This document shows, piece by piece, positions 1-10,545 of a DNA stretch of 64,000 nucleotides. This DNA is from Heliocidaris erythrogramma (Eukaryota; Echinodermata; Echinoidea; Camarodonta; Echinometridae): contig CM046869.1 of NCBI GenBank assembly GCA_025617745.1, positions 18,244,994 to 18,308,993 of the forward strand, read 5' to 3'. The notes beneath the pieces were generated by a model. The model was not told where the DNA came from and searched no databases. It worked only from the letters and a program-made list of their open reading frames with translations. Both the position numbers and the translations under genes were made by a program. Numbering within the stretch: position 1 is the stretch's first letter; every line of letters starts with the position of its first letter.

Positions 1-194
1 TGGTCAATGTGCATGCCCCTGTCCCATTGGTGAGACCGGAGGATTTATTTGACAAGGATTTAAGTGTGGATATACCAGATATTGGGCATGATGAAACGGG
101 AGAAGACTGTGTTGGTGATAACCTTCTTGGAGATATCAGTGGAATATTACACAGAGAACCCCACCCAGAATCAGAGCCAAAGGTCAACACAATG
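1..194 (+). CDS. Partial coding exon, possible DOCK9-like (DOCK-D) Rho-GEF linker region
   Basis: An open frame enters from the left edge and reads to an AATG|GTAAGA splice donor at 194/195; the exon ends on a codon boundary (phase 0). No start codon is needed, since it looks like an internal exon whose 5' part is outside the window. The peptide is hydrophilic and acidic (VHAPVPLVRPEDLF, then PDIGHDETGED, then NLLGDISGILHREP). From memory, human DOCK9 has 'INVRDVSPFPV', later followed by 'DLLGAISGI', in the low-complexity linker between the DHR1 lipid-binding and DHR2 GEF domains. The order VNVHAPVP...LLGDISGI here matches that pattern. DOCK-D proteins activate Cdc42/Rac at membranes. The family call is inference from a short motif. 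That this is a coding exon is better supported, because the frame is open up to a consensus donor. It pairs in phase with the exon at 49299. Confidence 0.55.
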
Positions 195-504
195 GTAAGA
201 AGTGAAATGTGTTGTCAGTTTCTTTGGAGTGTAATCTGGATTTCTGTTTAATCTTGATAAAAGTTATTGTGCCTCAAAAATTTCATGGCTATATTGTGCG
301 CAATCTGATAGTGTCCATATTTGTGCTTGTACCTCATCTGTGCCTATGGCAAGTCCAGCATTAATGTTGCTAAAGGGTCATTATCATGTCTCAAAAACGT
401 TTTAGCCTTAATAAGCGAATCTGATGGTGTCAATATTTGTGGTGTGAAATGTGTCTGTTACAATGGCATGATATAGTAAGGGTGAAGCAGCTGAAAGAAG
501 AAAT

Positions 505-900
505 ATTCTGGTACAACTACATTCAAACCAGAAGCCATATACTAGTATTTAACATTCATATAATATTCATTCTCCGCTTTAATCATACAGTATTATATAT
601 TTGTACTGTGTACCACGTTGTTACGAATGGCATGTCCAGCATAGGGTGATACAGGCGTGAGAGTGAACATTTTACTACACTTACATTCAAACCAAACTTC
701 ATGTATATTTAATATCCATACAACATTCATTTGTCCAGTTTTCAGCAGATTCATACAGTATTCTGTTTGGACATACTTGTGAGAATAAACGTTATACTAC
801 AATTATGTTCAAACCGTCCTCCATATATACATTCATACAATATTCATTCTCCAATTTTCAGCAGAATAAAATACAGTATTAATTTGTACTTCCCTGAATC
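505..900. repeat. Degenerate tandem repeat, about 3 units of 120-160 bp
   Basis: Three successive segments starting near 524, 683 and 806 share ATTCAAACC, then CATA-rich sequence with ACATTCAT, then TTCATT.TCC and ATACAGTATT. Units have diverged in length and sequence, so this is an old array in the intron directly after the first exon. Confidence 0.6.
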
Positions 901-973
901 TTTGATAGATAAATTTTTTTTTTTCAAGCTGTTCATGAAAAACACAGTCATGCGTTGGACATCCATGAACATG

Positions 974-1002
974 GGAGGGGGTGGGGGGTGGGGGGGGGGG
1001 GG
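974..1002. repeat. Poly-G tract
   Basis: A nearly pure run of G with a few T interruptions, following GGGAGGGGGTGGGG. Similar G or C homopolymer tracts recur at 6781-6803, 13067-13088, 14931-14947, 52728-52742 and 63551-63569. They could form G-quadruplexes; read length at such tracts is often unreliable. Confidence 0.85.
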
Positions 1003-1514
1003 TGTTATACTTAACTCTGTACTGGCTTTTGGGAAAAACCCTGGAGTGCCACATTGTTTGGTGGATATGATACATATACACTGTACAAGTGCCAAATTTA
1101 GTTTTGGCAGTCTCCGATTCGTTGCTTTAGTAGACCAAAGCCTCTAAAGAATTAATATTCAAGAAATTCAACCAGGATTCCCCACTTCTTGCACCAAGCC
1201 CCCTATTCCCCCTATTTCTGCATTTATTCAGAAAGAAACTTTTTGGGTACATGTCTTCCGGACATCTGTATTGTGTTGAGCCATGAAGATAAACTTGATA
1301 CTACATTCACGTCTTCTTAAAGTAGAACGTTAATGATTTTAAATATTGGCTTAATACTTATTATTGCATAGATGGCATAAATTAAACAAGGTTATCCAAA
1401 TTCAACGCTTGGAAACATTTGAAGTAATGATTATTATCAATTATAAAACGGTAAAATACAGCCCCCGATATAGCAGCTGAAGAGCTCCTCGAACGCTGCT
1501 GAGATATGTGACGA

Positions 1515-2057
1515 CACACCCTGGACCAGTCCTGTCTAAGCAGACGATGTCCCATAACATCTTACACATTTTTCAGAGCCTATTTTGTCATCTCCTCTTC
1601 ACTTATTTCTCTTCCTTCACTAGCGTCAGTCTTAATGTTAGTCTGTTGCCTCACTCTTAACTTCGTGTATGGTATTATTTTGATGAAAAATGCAGCGTTA
1701 AAAAAATAAAGGAATCAGTCACTTGTAAACAAAATAAGACGCCATTGTATTTTCAGCTGCTTGCACCGGGGCATGTTCGGCGTTTCAAGAGGGAACGAAT
1801 ACCATCCTGCTATTATTCGGAGGGCTTTTCAATTTGAAAGTGGGGTTTATTTCATTGATCATTGACCCTTCTCCTATGTATTTACAATCAAACGGTTTTA
1901 GCTATCAGAATCAGTTTCACTTTCCCTTTATAATGGTGTGAAATAAGGTCATGTTTAAATACACCAAACTCTTTATAATTTGATAAATAATTGCATTGCA
2001 ATTACGTTCATTCATTATAGGACGTCGTCTGCTTAAGCAGGATCGATCCCGAGTGTG
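1515..2057. mobile_element. Inverted-repeat-flanked DNA element remnant
   Basis: The segment 1515-1558 (CACACCCTGGACC...AAGCAGACGATGTCCC) matches in reverse complement to 2013-2057 (GGACGTCGTCTGCTTAAGCA...). The arms are about 44 bp long with roughly three quarters identity. The 450 bp between them has no reading frame of note, so it looks like an old non-autonomous DNA transposon or MITE. The exact outer ends and target duplication are not clear. Confidence 0.5.
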
Positions 2058-2802
2058 ACGACATCAAAACATCGCTATATTTCTGGCGAATCCTCGGATA
2101 TTCCAGATGCTGAGAAGAGCTTTTATTTGTGTTGTTTTTATAATCACCAGATACGCAGTTGACATAAAACTTATACGATTGCCATCTGTAAGCTTCCCAG
2201 TTTCTAGTGATACATTAATTGCCATATTTGTGATTTTCTTTGAATATCTACTTTAAGATCTAAACTTGTGGATTTTGTCTTGTATTTTGAGTTGTTGTGA
2301 TTCGTTTTATAAACAAAACTCTCAGTTAGTCAGCTGCCATGGCACTTCAGTGTTTAAGAATAGCAATAGATACAACAGTGATGTATTGCTATGTTCATAT
2401 CTTCTTTAGATCCAGGCAGGTAGATTTGACACATATTTCAATTTTGTTATGGTTACATCATTTAGTCAACACCTGTTTATTACCATATATATACTACTGA
2501 ATGTATGCTAATCCACTGACATTAGCACTTTAATAATGGCCTGAATACTTGAAGGAAGTTTATTGTATTATGAAATCTCCATAATTGTAGTATTATGTGC
2601 TGTGTGCGTGGCCTTTACGAAAGGGCAAATACATGTATGCTTTTTTTTATTTATGCTTGTTTCAGTGCGTGATGGAGGTCTAACCTATGGTTTAGACTAT
2701 GGTCTCAATGAAACCTCATCTGTCAATGTTGGCCAAAGTTTTAAAAATGGCAAGACCGTTTATCGTTTAATATATTCACATCTTCTTTAGATCCAAACAT
2801 CT

Positions 2803-2953
2803 GGGTCCCGTGTCATAAAAAACTTACTATTAATAACAAAACTTTCCATTTCTATGACAAATTTGCTCTCAGCCAATCATATTAAAGGATTTCAGTAGCT
2901 TGTAACAATTATTGTAACTTGTTATTGATAGCAAGTGTTATGAAACGGGACCC
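2803..2953. mobile_element. MITE, GGGYCCYGTTTCATAA family (151 bp)
   Basis: It begins GGGTCCCGTGTCATAA and ends TTATGAAACGGGACCC, so the ends are inverted repeats. The interior contains TTTGCTCTCAGCCAATCA and GGATTTCAGTAGCTTGTAAC. Related copies lie at 9771-9918 and 57120-57255. There is no coding capacity. Family names are not assigned; the type is common in sea urchin DNA from memory. Confidence 0.75.
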
Positions 2954-3060
2954 TGATGGATTTGTCTGATATATGTTTGTAAATCAGCTGGTAAATCAGC
3001 TCAGATGCCACATAAAGGGTTTCAAAGACACAATCGTCTCTTTAATCTGTTTCGTCCAAT

Positions 3061-3625
3061 TCTTAAAGATCATGCATTTACTTAATAATAATGATAATAA
3101 TAACACCATATAATAATGCATACATATCCATCCCAAGGGATGCTCAAGGCGCCTAACAAACATATGATTATGAAGAAAAAATCTAAGAGAATTACATAAG
3201 ACACAGTAAATAGTATTGAGTAGATAACATTGTGAATATATTATAGAAATCAGTCAAAGTAAACTGACATGAGATATGTTTTCAAATTCTTTTGAAACAG
3301 TTTTTGAGTGGGTGACATTTTAATAGACCTGTTTACTAAGTTATTCAAATTTATGGATGTTTCTTTCCTGGGGACCTAGTAACGAGGTATTCCATTTACC
3401 TGTTATTAATGAATGAACTACAATACTTGGAATCCAGTTTGCATACATTACTTGTTGCTATGTCTGAAAAGCCTCTGGCAAGCTTTCAGGTTGTCAAGAA
3501 CAACCTTTGTTTCAAAAGTATGCATAAAATTTGAATAACTTAGTAAACAGGTCTATTGAATGAGGTAGGGAGTTCCAAAGCAGGGGTGCAGCCATCCCAG
3601 CTCCGCTTTGTTCTTGATTCTTTGC
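3061..3625. repeat. Dispersed repeat (SINE/LINE-3'-like), split by a MITE
   Basis: The left part has an AATAATAATAAT run and ATCCCAAGGGATGCTCAAGG. The right part (from 3558) reads GAGGTAGGGAGTTCCAAAGC, a motif I associate with abundant marine-invertebrate repeats. A 236-bp perfect-TIR element at 3322-3557 separates the two halves. The class of the host repeat is uncertain. Confidence 0.45.
3322..3557. mobile_element. MITE with 31-bp perfect terminal inverted repeats
   Basis: The first 31 bases (AATAGACCTGTTTACTAAG...) are the exact reverse complement of the last 31 (...CTTAGTAAACAGGTCTATT). Total length is 236 bp with no reading frame. Perfect arms suggest a comparatively recent insertion. 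It lies inside another dispersed repeat. No clear target duplication was found. Confidence 0.85.
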
Positions 3626-4114
3626 ACTTAATTTCTTAGAATAACACAAGTCTAGAATTTTATGATTTAAAATGTTTTACCCAAAATCTTCTCTTGTGCC
3701 TGGGGCTACACTAACGGGAAGCTGGCATGATAATGTTGATTAATACTCATTGCCCGCTATGTTCGACACAAATGGAACACATTCCAGGTATCCTTTATTA
3801 AGTTTGTTCATCACAAAAACATAGATTCTCTATTAAAATTTTCATAGTGTTACCATTTCAATTTCTAAGAAGTTTCTGGGTTATATTGGTGGAAAAGGGA
3901 GATTGTGACAAACCAGGGTTACATTCATGGTCATAGAGAGCAAAGAATTCAGTTAATTTTCCCCGAGAGGTCATACATACATGTACATGTATATGGAAAA
4001 CAACTGTTTGGCAAGGGTGGTATATCGAATTATCTCAATGTAACTTATTTTTCTCCTCGGCACATCGAAATGTGATTTGCATCGAATGAGCGACCTGAAT
4101 TCAGAACAATAAAT

Positions 4115-4191
4115 TATCAGTTGAGAGTCAGAAGGGCATTGACTCACATAAATTTACATAGAGCTAACGCCCTTTTGTCTCTTAACTGATA
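4115..4191. repeat. Short hairpin repeat ('AGAAGGGCGTTA' family)
   Basis: An imperfect palindrome: the left arm TATCAGTTGAGAGTCAGAAG continues into GGCATTGACTC, and the right arm GAGCTAACGCCCTTTTGTCT continues into CTTAACTGATA. Arms are about 31 bp around a loop of about 15 bases. It is one of a dozen copies in this window. Confidence 0.8.
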
Positions 4192-4397
4192 AAAAAAAGC
4201 TTAGAACACAAAGACTAGGGATGTGTCTGGAGGAGAACGAGCTGGAAAGGAAACAAAGATAATAATAGATATTTGTTTTTATACATTTTCATGGTTAGAG
4301 GGAAATGGTTATGTTGGCTTGCCCAGAAGGCTTACAGTGCCTGTTACGAGCACATCTTTCACCCTCTCTGTTTCTTCTGTTGAGTGCCAGAAAGGCA

Positions 4398-4770
4398 TTA
4401 AAGGGAAGGTTGAGTTCTGTAAAGGTGAAGAATAATTTGTGAGTTTTCTCATTTTTTAAAGGAAAGTTTGGAAGAATATCATAGCTGGAATGTTCCCCTG
4501 AAAGGGATTGCTCTCCAAATGCTCTCATATTCAAGATATGATGAGAAAGAGCTTAAAAAAGGTTTGGGCCAAACTTTCATGATACTTGTGTGTACACAGG
4601 TAGTCTCTTATACAAATTTCTGTATATACAGCTGTGACTTTTGTCAAGATTACGTTAATTTCTTATCATTTTATGATTCGGGATCAGACACTGCACACAA
4701 ATTCTTATGCTGTGCAATGAACCTTTCCCAATTGCCTCCAGACAGTTTCTTTGACAATCTTTGACAATCT
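4398..4770 (-). mobile_element. TTAA-type MITE copy, one end degraded
   Basis: It starts at a TTAA with TTAAAGGGAAGGTTGAG and runs through CAAATGCTCTCATATTC to AGACAGTTTCTTTGACA, matching the inverse orientation of the better copy at 36174-36563. The far end is replaced by a short repeat (TCTTTGACAATCTTTGACAA). The TTAA it abuts belongs to a sequence (TGTTGAGTGCCAGAAAGGCA) that looks like one arm of the hairpin repeat family. Confidence 0.65.
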
Positions 4771-5024
4771 AAATTCGAAATATTCCAGAAAACAGATTAT
4801 ATATCTCATATTGAAGGGAAGCAAGCCATTATAACCATAACCAAATGATATATGTAATGCTATTTTATGAATTGAATATGACATTATGTCACCAATGTCA
4901 TATTTATCATTGTTCTGTTATGTGAATGTTATATGTAAGACATTTACTGTGAGCAAAACAAATATCCATGTTGAATACATTGGACCAATAAATAATATAC
5001 TTATATAATATTGGATGCACTTGA

Positions 5025-5127
5025 GTGGTATATCAGATATATTGCATTCAGCTAGTATGAATATTGCACGAATCGAAGATGAGTGCAATATTTATGCTAG
5101 ATGAATGCTATATATCTGATATACCAC
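5025..5127. repeat. Long foldback palindrome, 45-bp arms
   Basis: Arm 5025-5069 (GTGGTATATCAGATATATTG...) and arm 5083-5127 (...CTATATATCTGATATACCAC) are reverse complements with about four mismatches, around a 13-base loop. Weaker complementarity continues outward to about 4987 and 5154. It is likely a foldback or MITE-type element. Confidence 0.8.
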
Positions 5128-5155
5128 GAAAGAAATCTAATATTATTATTATTAT

Positions 5156-5720
5156 ACATACAAATTCGAGGAAACATACAACTTTACAATGGCCTGGAGA
5201 AGATGGTACCCAACAGCTCAAGTCAGGATACAGATAGAGCTCAGACCGTGCAGGTCTATGGAAAATATGTGCTACCTCTAACTAGCACAGCAAAGCAGGC
5301 CAGTTGGAACAATAAAAAACGATGAAATTGGTTCACGTACTCACCAACATCCAATATACAGAGTAAAAATGATCCTTCAATATAATGATCCAAAACAGCA
5401 AATTCAAACGTCCATGTTTGTTTACAAATGTTTCGAATTTACCGCTTGCAATATCGAGGCTGCGCTGCGCTGCCATACACAAAAACAAAGGTATGAGAAC
5501 TATGCAGACAACACTGAAAATTTACGTGTAAACCTAGGGCATTTAGCGCTTCGTCGCAATCTTTTTGTGCGAGCGATTGATGAAAGCAAGACTCCACCGA
5601 ACGTGCTTCTGCGCATGCGTCGGACAAAAATTGCAATGGTATATCAGCGCAAGCGTTGAATATCGTGACAATATTCCACCCTTTTACAACATTGACAAGA
5701 GTAACGTAATACACGCAAGA
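5156..5720. other. Non-repetitive-looking, CpG-richer stretch next to the foldback
   Basis: A 96-residue open frame on plus and a 91-residue one on minus overlap here, but neither shows a recognisable domain or splice sites. CpG content (GCTGCGCTGCGC, GCGCATGCGTCGG) is higher than in surrounding DNA. It could be the body of a larger transposon of which 5025-5127 is a part, or a regulatory stretch; I cannot decide. Confidence 0.3.
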
Positions 5721-5943
5721 CAGTTAATATGCTAACTGTATTGTATGCAATCAAACTGAACAACAGAAATCTCACAGAACGGAAAAATACAAGGTTTTAT
5801 TCTATCGGAAAAGTAACCTATATGTGTAATAATATACTATACAACTGTACTATACTATACAATACTATGACCATTCTCTACTTTATCTTTAACTCTTTGT
5901 AAAATGAGTTAACTCCCATCCTGCTCTCGGATGTTTATGACAT

Positions 5944-6060
5944 CAATTGAATTGAATTGAAGGTTTTATTGTCATTTCATCAGCAGCCAGTGGCTGAATT
6001 GGGAATGATTTACAACATAATTGATAAAAACATAAAACAAATAAAATACTTTGAATGCTA
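5944..6060 (-). mobile_element. LINE/SINE 3' end on minus strand with (TTCAA)n tail
   Basis: On the plus strand it reads CAATTGAATTGAATTGAA followed by GGTTTTATTGTCATTTCATC; on the minus strand this is an AATAAAACC-type 3' end with a short tandem tail. Three other tails of this style occur at 20294, 42093 and 42138. Only the 3' end is recognisable. Confidence 0.5.
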
Positions 6061-6061
6061 G

Positions 6062-6780
6062 AAGTTGCCACTTACGACGACGTCAAGATAGTGTATGTAC
6101 GTGGAAGTAACAAATTTTTGCCTTCAAATTGGCAATGCAAAAGGATTTCTAAAATGGAACAATGTCCTTCATATATTCTTTGAATGAAAAAGAGCTGGAG
6201 GCAGTCATTGTTTTCCCATTTCATCGTGCTCTATTCAGAGAATTGTACCTCTTTTGCATGAGATGTTTTAAAATCAATCCATTCTGGGATGCATTAACTC
6301 CAGGCATTAAAATTGAATCACGGCTATAATTTCACATTGTTCGGGGTTCTCAGAAAAGTTGCTTTGAGAAAAACTGATCAGCCCTGGGGCCTTTCCGCTG
6401 CAGGTAAACGTCACCATCACAATCCCAATACACCTTACCTCACTTTCTCAGTTTGTAAATCCTCCTCTAATTCCGTCTATTGCCCAACATCACGACACGA
6501 ATGGATGCCTCACTGTGTTATTAAAACCAATTCAACCCGAAAGCCCATTTCTCCCCTCCTCTTTATCCCTTTCCGTGCTTCCCCCAAATTAATGATTTGT
6601 TTGCCCGCAACGGGATTCAGCGGGCTCTGCAAATTTGAGCTAATGAGAGTGGAGTGCTAATTGTATACACATAGTGTTAAATAAACGGAAGCTGATGAGC
6701 TTCATGAATACAGTATAACCGGAAGAGTGCTTTTAAATGACATTCTATTTTCGTAACATTATGTTTGCAGTTGTGTTCGG
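6062..6780. other. Single-copy intron with a GC-richer island at about 6370-6660
   Basis: No repeat family recognised. The 6370-6660 part is unusually GC-rich for this intron and has a 115-residue open frame starting at 6313, which lacks domain features or a flanking donor/acceptor pair. It could be a conserved regulatory block. Confidence 0.3.
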
Positions 6781-7344
6781 GGGTGGGGGGGGGGGGGGGG
6801 GGTGATCCAGATGTTTCAGTGACGTGATAGCTGTATTGGATCTATTTATTACATAAATATTCAAGGTAACATAGAATGGCAGCATGACATTTAAGTATAT
6901 ACATTTGGTAAATGCTAGTAAAGTTTGGCTAGGTTTTATACACCAAAATTCATGACAATTAAATTTTGTTAAGGATTATTATCATTGAATCACGTACACA
7001 TATTTTTGCTTTAGTTCTAACATATAAGCATATCAGTAGTAAGCAATATACATGAGACAAATATGTGACAAAATGTATGTGAGTACGAATACATGGGTCT
7101 TTTTTAGAATGTCGTTTTTCAGGAATTCCTGTCTAAATTTCATAGAGTGGATTTTTTGTGCTCAACAGCTCTTGTAGAGTTCTTTCCTGATATACTGTAT
7201 TGTATTTCCCTGGATTTATTACCCCAACTTACTATTTTAGTATCATAATAGTATTTTATATTCTACTTTGCCCTTTGGGATAAGATATTGATCACTGATA
7301 GCCTCTGCCTTAGACTCACAGCATGAATGTTTATTGCACCTGAA
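6781..7344. other. Poly-G tract, then AT-rich intron
   Basis: After the G tract (6781-6803) I see no gene, clear repeat family or structured element. Confidence 0.5.
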
Positions 7345-7429
7345 TATGTGATCTGCTGAGAACGATAAGGGCTTTAAATCAATGTTGATGGGTATGAGAT
7401 AACGCCCTTATGTCTCTCATCAATGATAT
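7345..7429. repeat. Short hairpin repeat ('AGAAGGGCGTTA' family), diverged
   Basis: Left arm ATATGTGATCTGCTGAGAAC followed by AAGGGCTTTAA; right arm GATAACGCCCTTATGTCTCT followed by CATCAATGATAT. Same layout as the copy at 4115, with several mismatches. Confidence 0.65.
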
Positions 7430-7849
7430 GTTTGATTTATGTAATTGGTATGTGTTACTTACATGTATGAACTCAAAGTGGAATAATTGCAGCTTGATTT
7501 ATGCATCATCACATATTTGCCATTGCAGTTAGATGGTCCACCCATATATTATCTTTCAAAGGGGTCAGTCAGAAATGGAAAGCTGAAGAAAATCTTGCAT
7601 CTTAAAACATGCATTTGTCATTTTCATGTATGGTTGATCATGATGGACTGTCAGATTTAGCCAAATATTTGAGTTATTGAAACTCTTTTATAACATGGCT
7701 ACTGTGTTATCATATATATTGAATTGATGTTTTTATTCTTTTCCAGATTAATTAATTCATATGGAGATATTTCTAGTGTTTCCAACTTCAATTTCACCTT
7801 TCATATTCTTAGAGATAGAAAGTAATAAATAAGATGCTTAGCTTACAGA

Positions 7850-7920
7850 TATACTGTCTGTTGAAAGCCAGAAGGGCGGTAACTCTGTGTTAAAGTATTC
7901 AACTCTCAACATATGATAAG
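7850..7920. repeat. Short hairpin repeat ('AGAAGGGCGTTA' family)
   Basis: TACTGTCTGTTGAAAGCCAG followed by AAGGGCGGTAACTC, then a diverged right arm with AACTCTCAACATATGATA. Directly adjoins the tRNA-like sequence on its right. Confidence 0.65.
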
Positions 7921-8003
7921 TGTCATGCTGGGGCTTGAACCCACGCCCTTTGCATCATTCTCCAGTCAAGTGTTCAAACCACATCACTATTACACTATAC
8001 AGA
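7921..8003 (-). repeat. tRNA-derived sequence (SINE head or pseudo-tRNA)
   Basis: On the minus strand it contains a box-B-like GGGTTCAAGCCCC and, about 50 bases upstream, TAGTGATGTGGTTT in the position of box A. Stems for a working tRNA are not evident, so it is taken as a SINE head or fossil tRNA. Confidence 0.5.
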
Positions 8004-9345
8004 TATTCTAATCATTACTTTCGATACTAGTAACTTTCATTTGGGTACACATTATTTGATTCCATTGCATTGCTCTATTATGCTGGCTGGTAATTACTAA
8101 TCAAATCAAAATTATCCTGTGCCTCCAAATAGATCCGTTCACGTATGGTTTCAAATTTATGCATTTCCTCTTTCTCGGTAGTCAATTTTGATTACATAAA
8201 AAGTGGCTAAAATGGGATTTTATGAAATTTCTTTATCAAGGGCTGCTTTCAATTGTCCAAGCATTGTGGTGAAAGATTTCATGCTTCACAACTCGTTGAT
8301 AAAAAATTTGTGTGAACAGTAGTTTTTAAAAATTATTTGTTTGTGGTAGGTTTTGTGAAAAATTTAAGGACAAATTGCCAGTATACTTGTGTGAACAGTG
8401 TATGTTTGCTTTCTGCTTATAGGTCTATTCGCATTTAAGACACTATTATTATAATATCTTCCTCAACCAGGGGCCTCCAAAACTAGAACTGAAAAAAGAG
8501 AGATTATATAATAATAAATTCACTGATCTAGGAATGTAAAATGCAAGGTTTGTTCAGCATTCTAGAGCCCTCGCTTATATGACAGATTTGGGGAGTTATA
8601 ACAAGGCATACTGGATGTATTTATGAAACAAAGAACAAGACATTGTGCCACTATAAAGTCAATTGGGGAACATACCTCCATGACTCTGAAAACATATGTG
8701 AACTGGTCTATTAGGCAGAGCTCCCATGATGCCCAAGCACGCCTTCAAAAAGTCAACCTTGATATGAATGGCAAAGGAGCACTAATTTGATTCTTCCTCC
8801 ATGACTCTCATTAACTCACCACTTTTCAAACGAGAGCTTGGAGTCCATTTGCATACTTATCCTTATCGAGGGCTCCTGAGTGACCTATTCAGAGAGTGTT
8901 GTTATGTAACAATAGATATTGATCTTTCAGCCAACGTTCGATACTCGTGCTATCTCCTGGTTTAACAAGGCCAATGAAAGAGCTATGGTTACCCAGTATT
9001 TGAAAGGTGTGAAGAACATATGTACTTGTACTTGCATAACTATTTTGATTTCTATTTGTTAACTTTTCATCTTGATTTCCCTTTGCAAATCTAAAATATC
9101 AATCTTGTGTAGATGTGAATTTACTGCCAGTAATCAATGTGATACCTCTTATCCTGTATTAGTTGAATAAGAATTTTTACCCCCCCCCCCCACACACACA
9201 AATAATAATAACAATAATATTAAGAATAAGAATAATAATAATGTTTCACATTTTATGCTTTTTAAAGCTCATCTCTCTATTGGAAAGAGAGTTTTTGTTT
9301 AATTTCATGTTAAAGGTAATAGAGAAAGAGGATCTGTTGGGGATG
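8004..9345. other. Intron, no gene recognised
   Basis: AT-rich sequence with a short C/CA run and (AAT)n at 9180-9240. A diffuse palindromic similarity around 8410-8900 was not strong enough to call an element. Confidence 0.4.
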
Positions 9346-9368
9346 TGAGAGAGAGAGAGAGAGAGAGT
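9346..9368. repeat. (GA)n microsatellite
   Basis: Pure GA dinucleotide run. A second one lies at 10240-10262, and both sit in the same relative place beside diverged copies of one unit (see the 9540-11645 array). Confidence 0.85.
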
Positions 9369-9770
9369 AAAATTTAAAGTCGTTCAAAGAATACATATAT
9401 AGGGATTTAGTAATTTGAAAAGAGTGACAAAAGTAGAATTCATCTATTTTACTTTACCACATATCCATGCAAATCAAAAATTCAGCGAAAGAGAGAAGGA
9501 AAATTATAAGAAAAAAAGTAAGGATTCCAAATGTGCGGGGGAGGGGTGACAAAAATAAGATAAGATAAAGATGATGACCATCCAACCCTTAGGCCTTGTG
9601 ACCATCAACTCTATCATGTGGGTGTATGGTCATCAGGCAAGGTGTCGTACTAAAATGTCATCTCCTTGCAATCGTGTCCACATGTTCATCTAAGGAGTCT
9701 ACGTTATCCATTGATCCAGAGGCCATAGGCTTGTTCCCATAGACAGAATCGAACATACAACATATGCTCT

Positions 9771-9918
9771 GGGCCCTGTTTCATAAAACTTGTTATCAGT
9801 AACAAGTTACAGTAATTGTTATAAGCTACTAAAATCCTTGAATCTTACTGGCTGAGAGCAAATTTGGCGTAGAAATGTCAGAGTTGTTATTGATAACAAG
9901 TTTTATGAAACAGGGCCC
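9771..9918. mobile_element. MITE, GGGCCCTGTTTCATAA family (148 bp)
   Basis: It begins GGGCCCTGTTTCATAAAACT and ends with the near-perfect inverse, TTTTATGAAACAGGGCCC. Inside are TTACTGGCTGAGAGCAAATT and a second complementary pair around TTGTTATCAGTAACAAG. Same family as 2803-2953. Confidence 0.85.
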
Positions 9919-9986
9919 AGGTGGCTATTGCTTCACATTCAATTTCCTATATGCTAACCCAAGTCATAACTCCAACCGTGGACTAT

Positions 9987-10040
9987 ACCTAACCCTAACC
10001 CTAACCCTAACCCTAACTTTAGTCCTAACCCAGAACCCTA
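9987..10040 (+). repeat. Interstitial telomere-like (CCTAAC)n
   Basis: About five perfect CCCTAA hexamers followed by decaying variants (TTTAGTCCTAACCCAG). The flanks (GGACTATACC before; CCAGAACCCTACTGCAATCC after) resemble the flanks of a second telomere-like run at 57777-57850, suggesting copies of one dispersed element rather than an ancient chromosome end. Confidence 0.8.
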
Positions 10041-10545
10041 CTGCAATCCCTGTTCATAACACTTTATCTTCATTGAAATGAGGCTCAGAGCAACTGTCGC
10101 TGAAGCACATGTCGGATCACCCAATAAATGTACATTTTGTAGACATTGTCAGATTAACGCAGGATGCCAAAATGTGACAAAGTGTAGAAAAAATAGTTTA
10201 TTGACTCATATTCTGTGGAAATATTTAGGTGCTTGAATCAGAGAGAGAGAGAGAGAGAGAGTAAAGATTGACTTTCATAGAATGGAAGCTACAGAGTCCA
10301 AAATGTATATTTTTAAATGGACAATAAGATATTGCATGAAGATGGTGACCATCTATTATGTGGGTGTATGTCCATCAGGCAAAGTGTTATGTAGAAATGT
10401 CATCTTGCTACAATCTCGTCCACATATCTATCCAAAGAGTCAACATTATCCATTAGTCCAGAGGCCTTGACCTCGTTTTCAGCGACAGAATTTCCTTTCG
10501 ACCGGGCAATATTGAAAGGAGCAGGTACAGAATTACATAGCTTTT

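Noticed and set aside
2668-2790. Exon-like frame after TTTATGCTTGTTTCAG
   Set aside because: Good acceptor but no usable donor, and the frame runs to a stop near a repeat end.
7921-8003. Functional tRNA gene on minus strand
   Set aside because: Box B is good but stems do not form a standard cloverleaf.
8410-8900. Possible large MITE with GGTCTATT and GACCTATTC ends
   Set aside because: Arm similarity is too weak and short to separate from chance.
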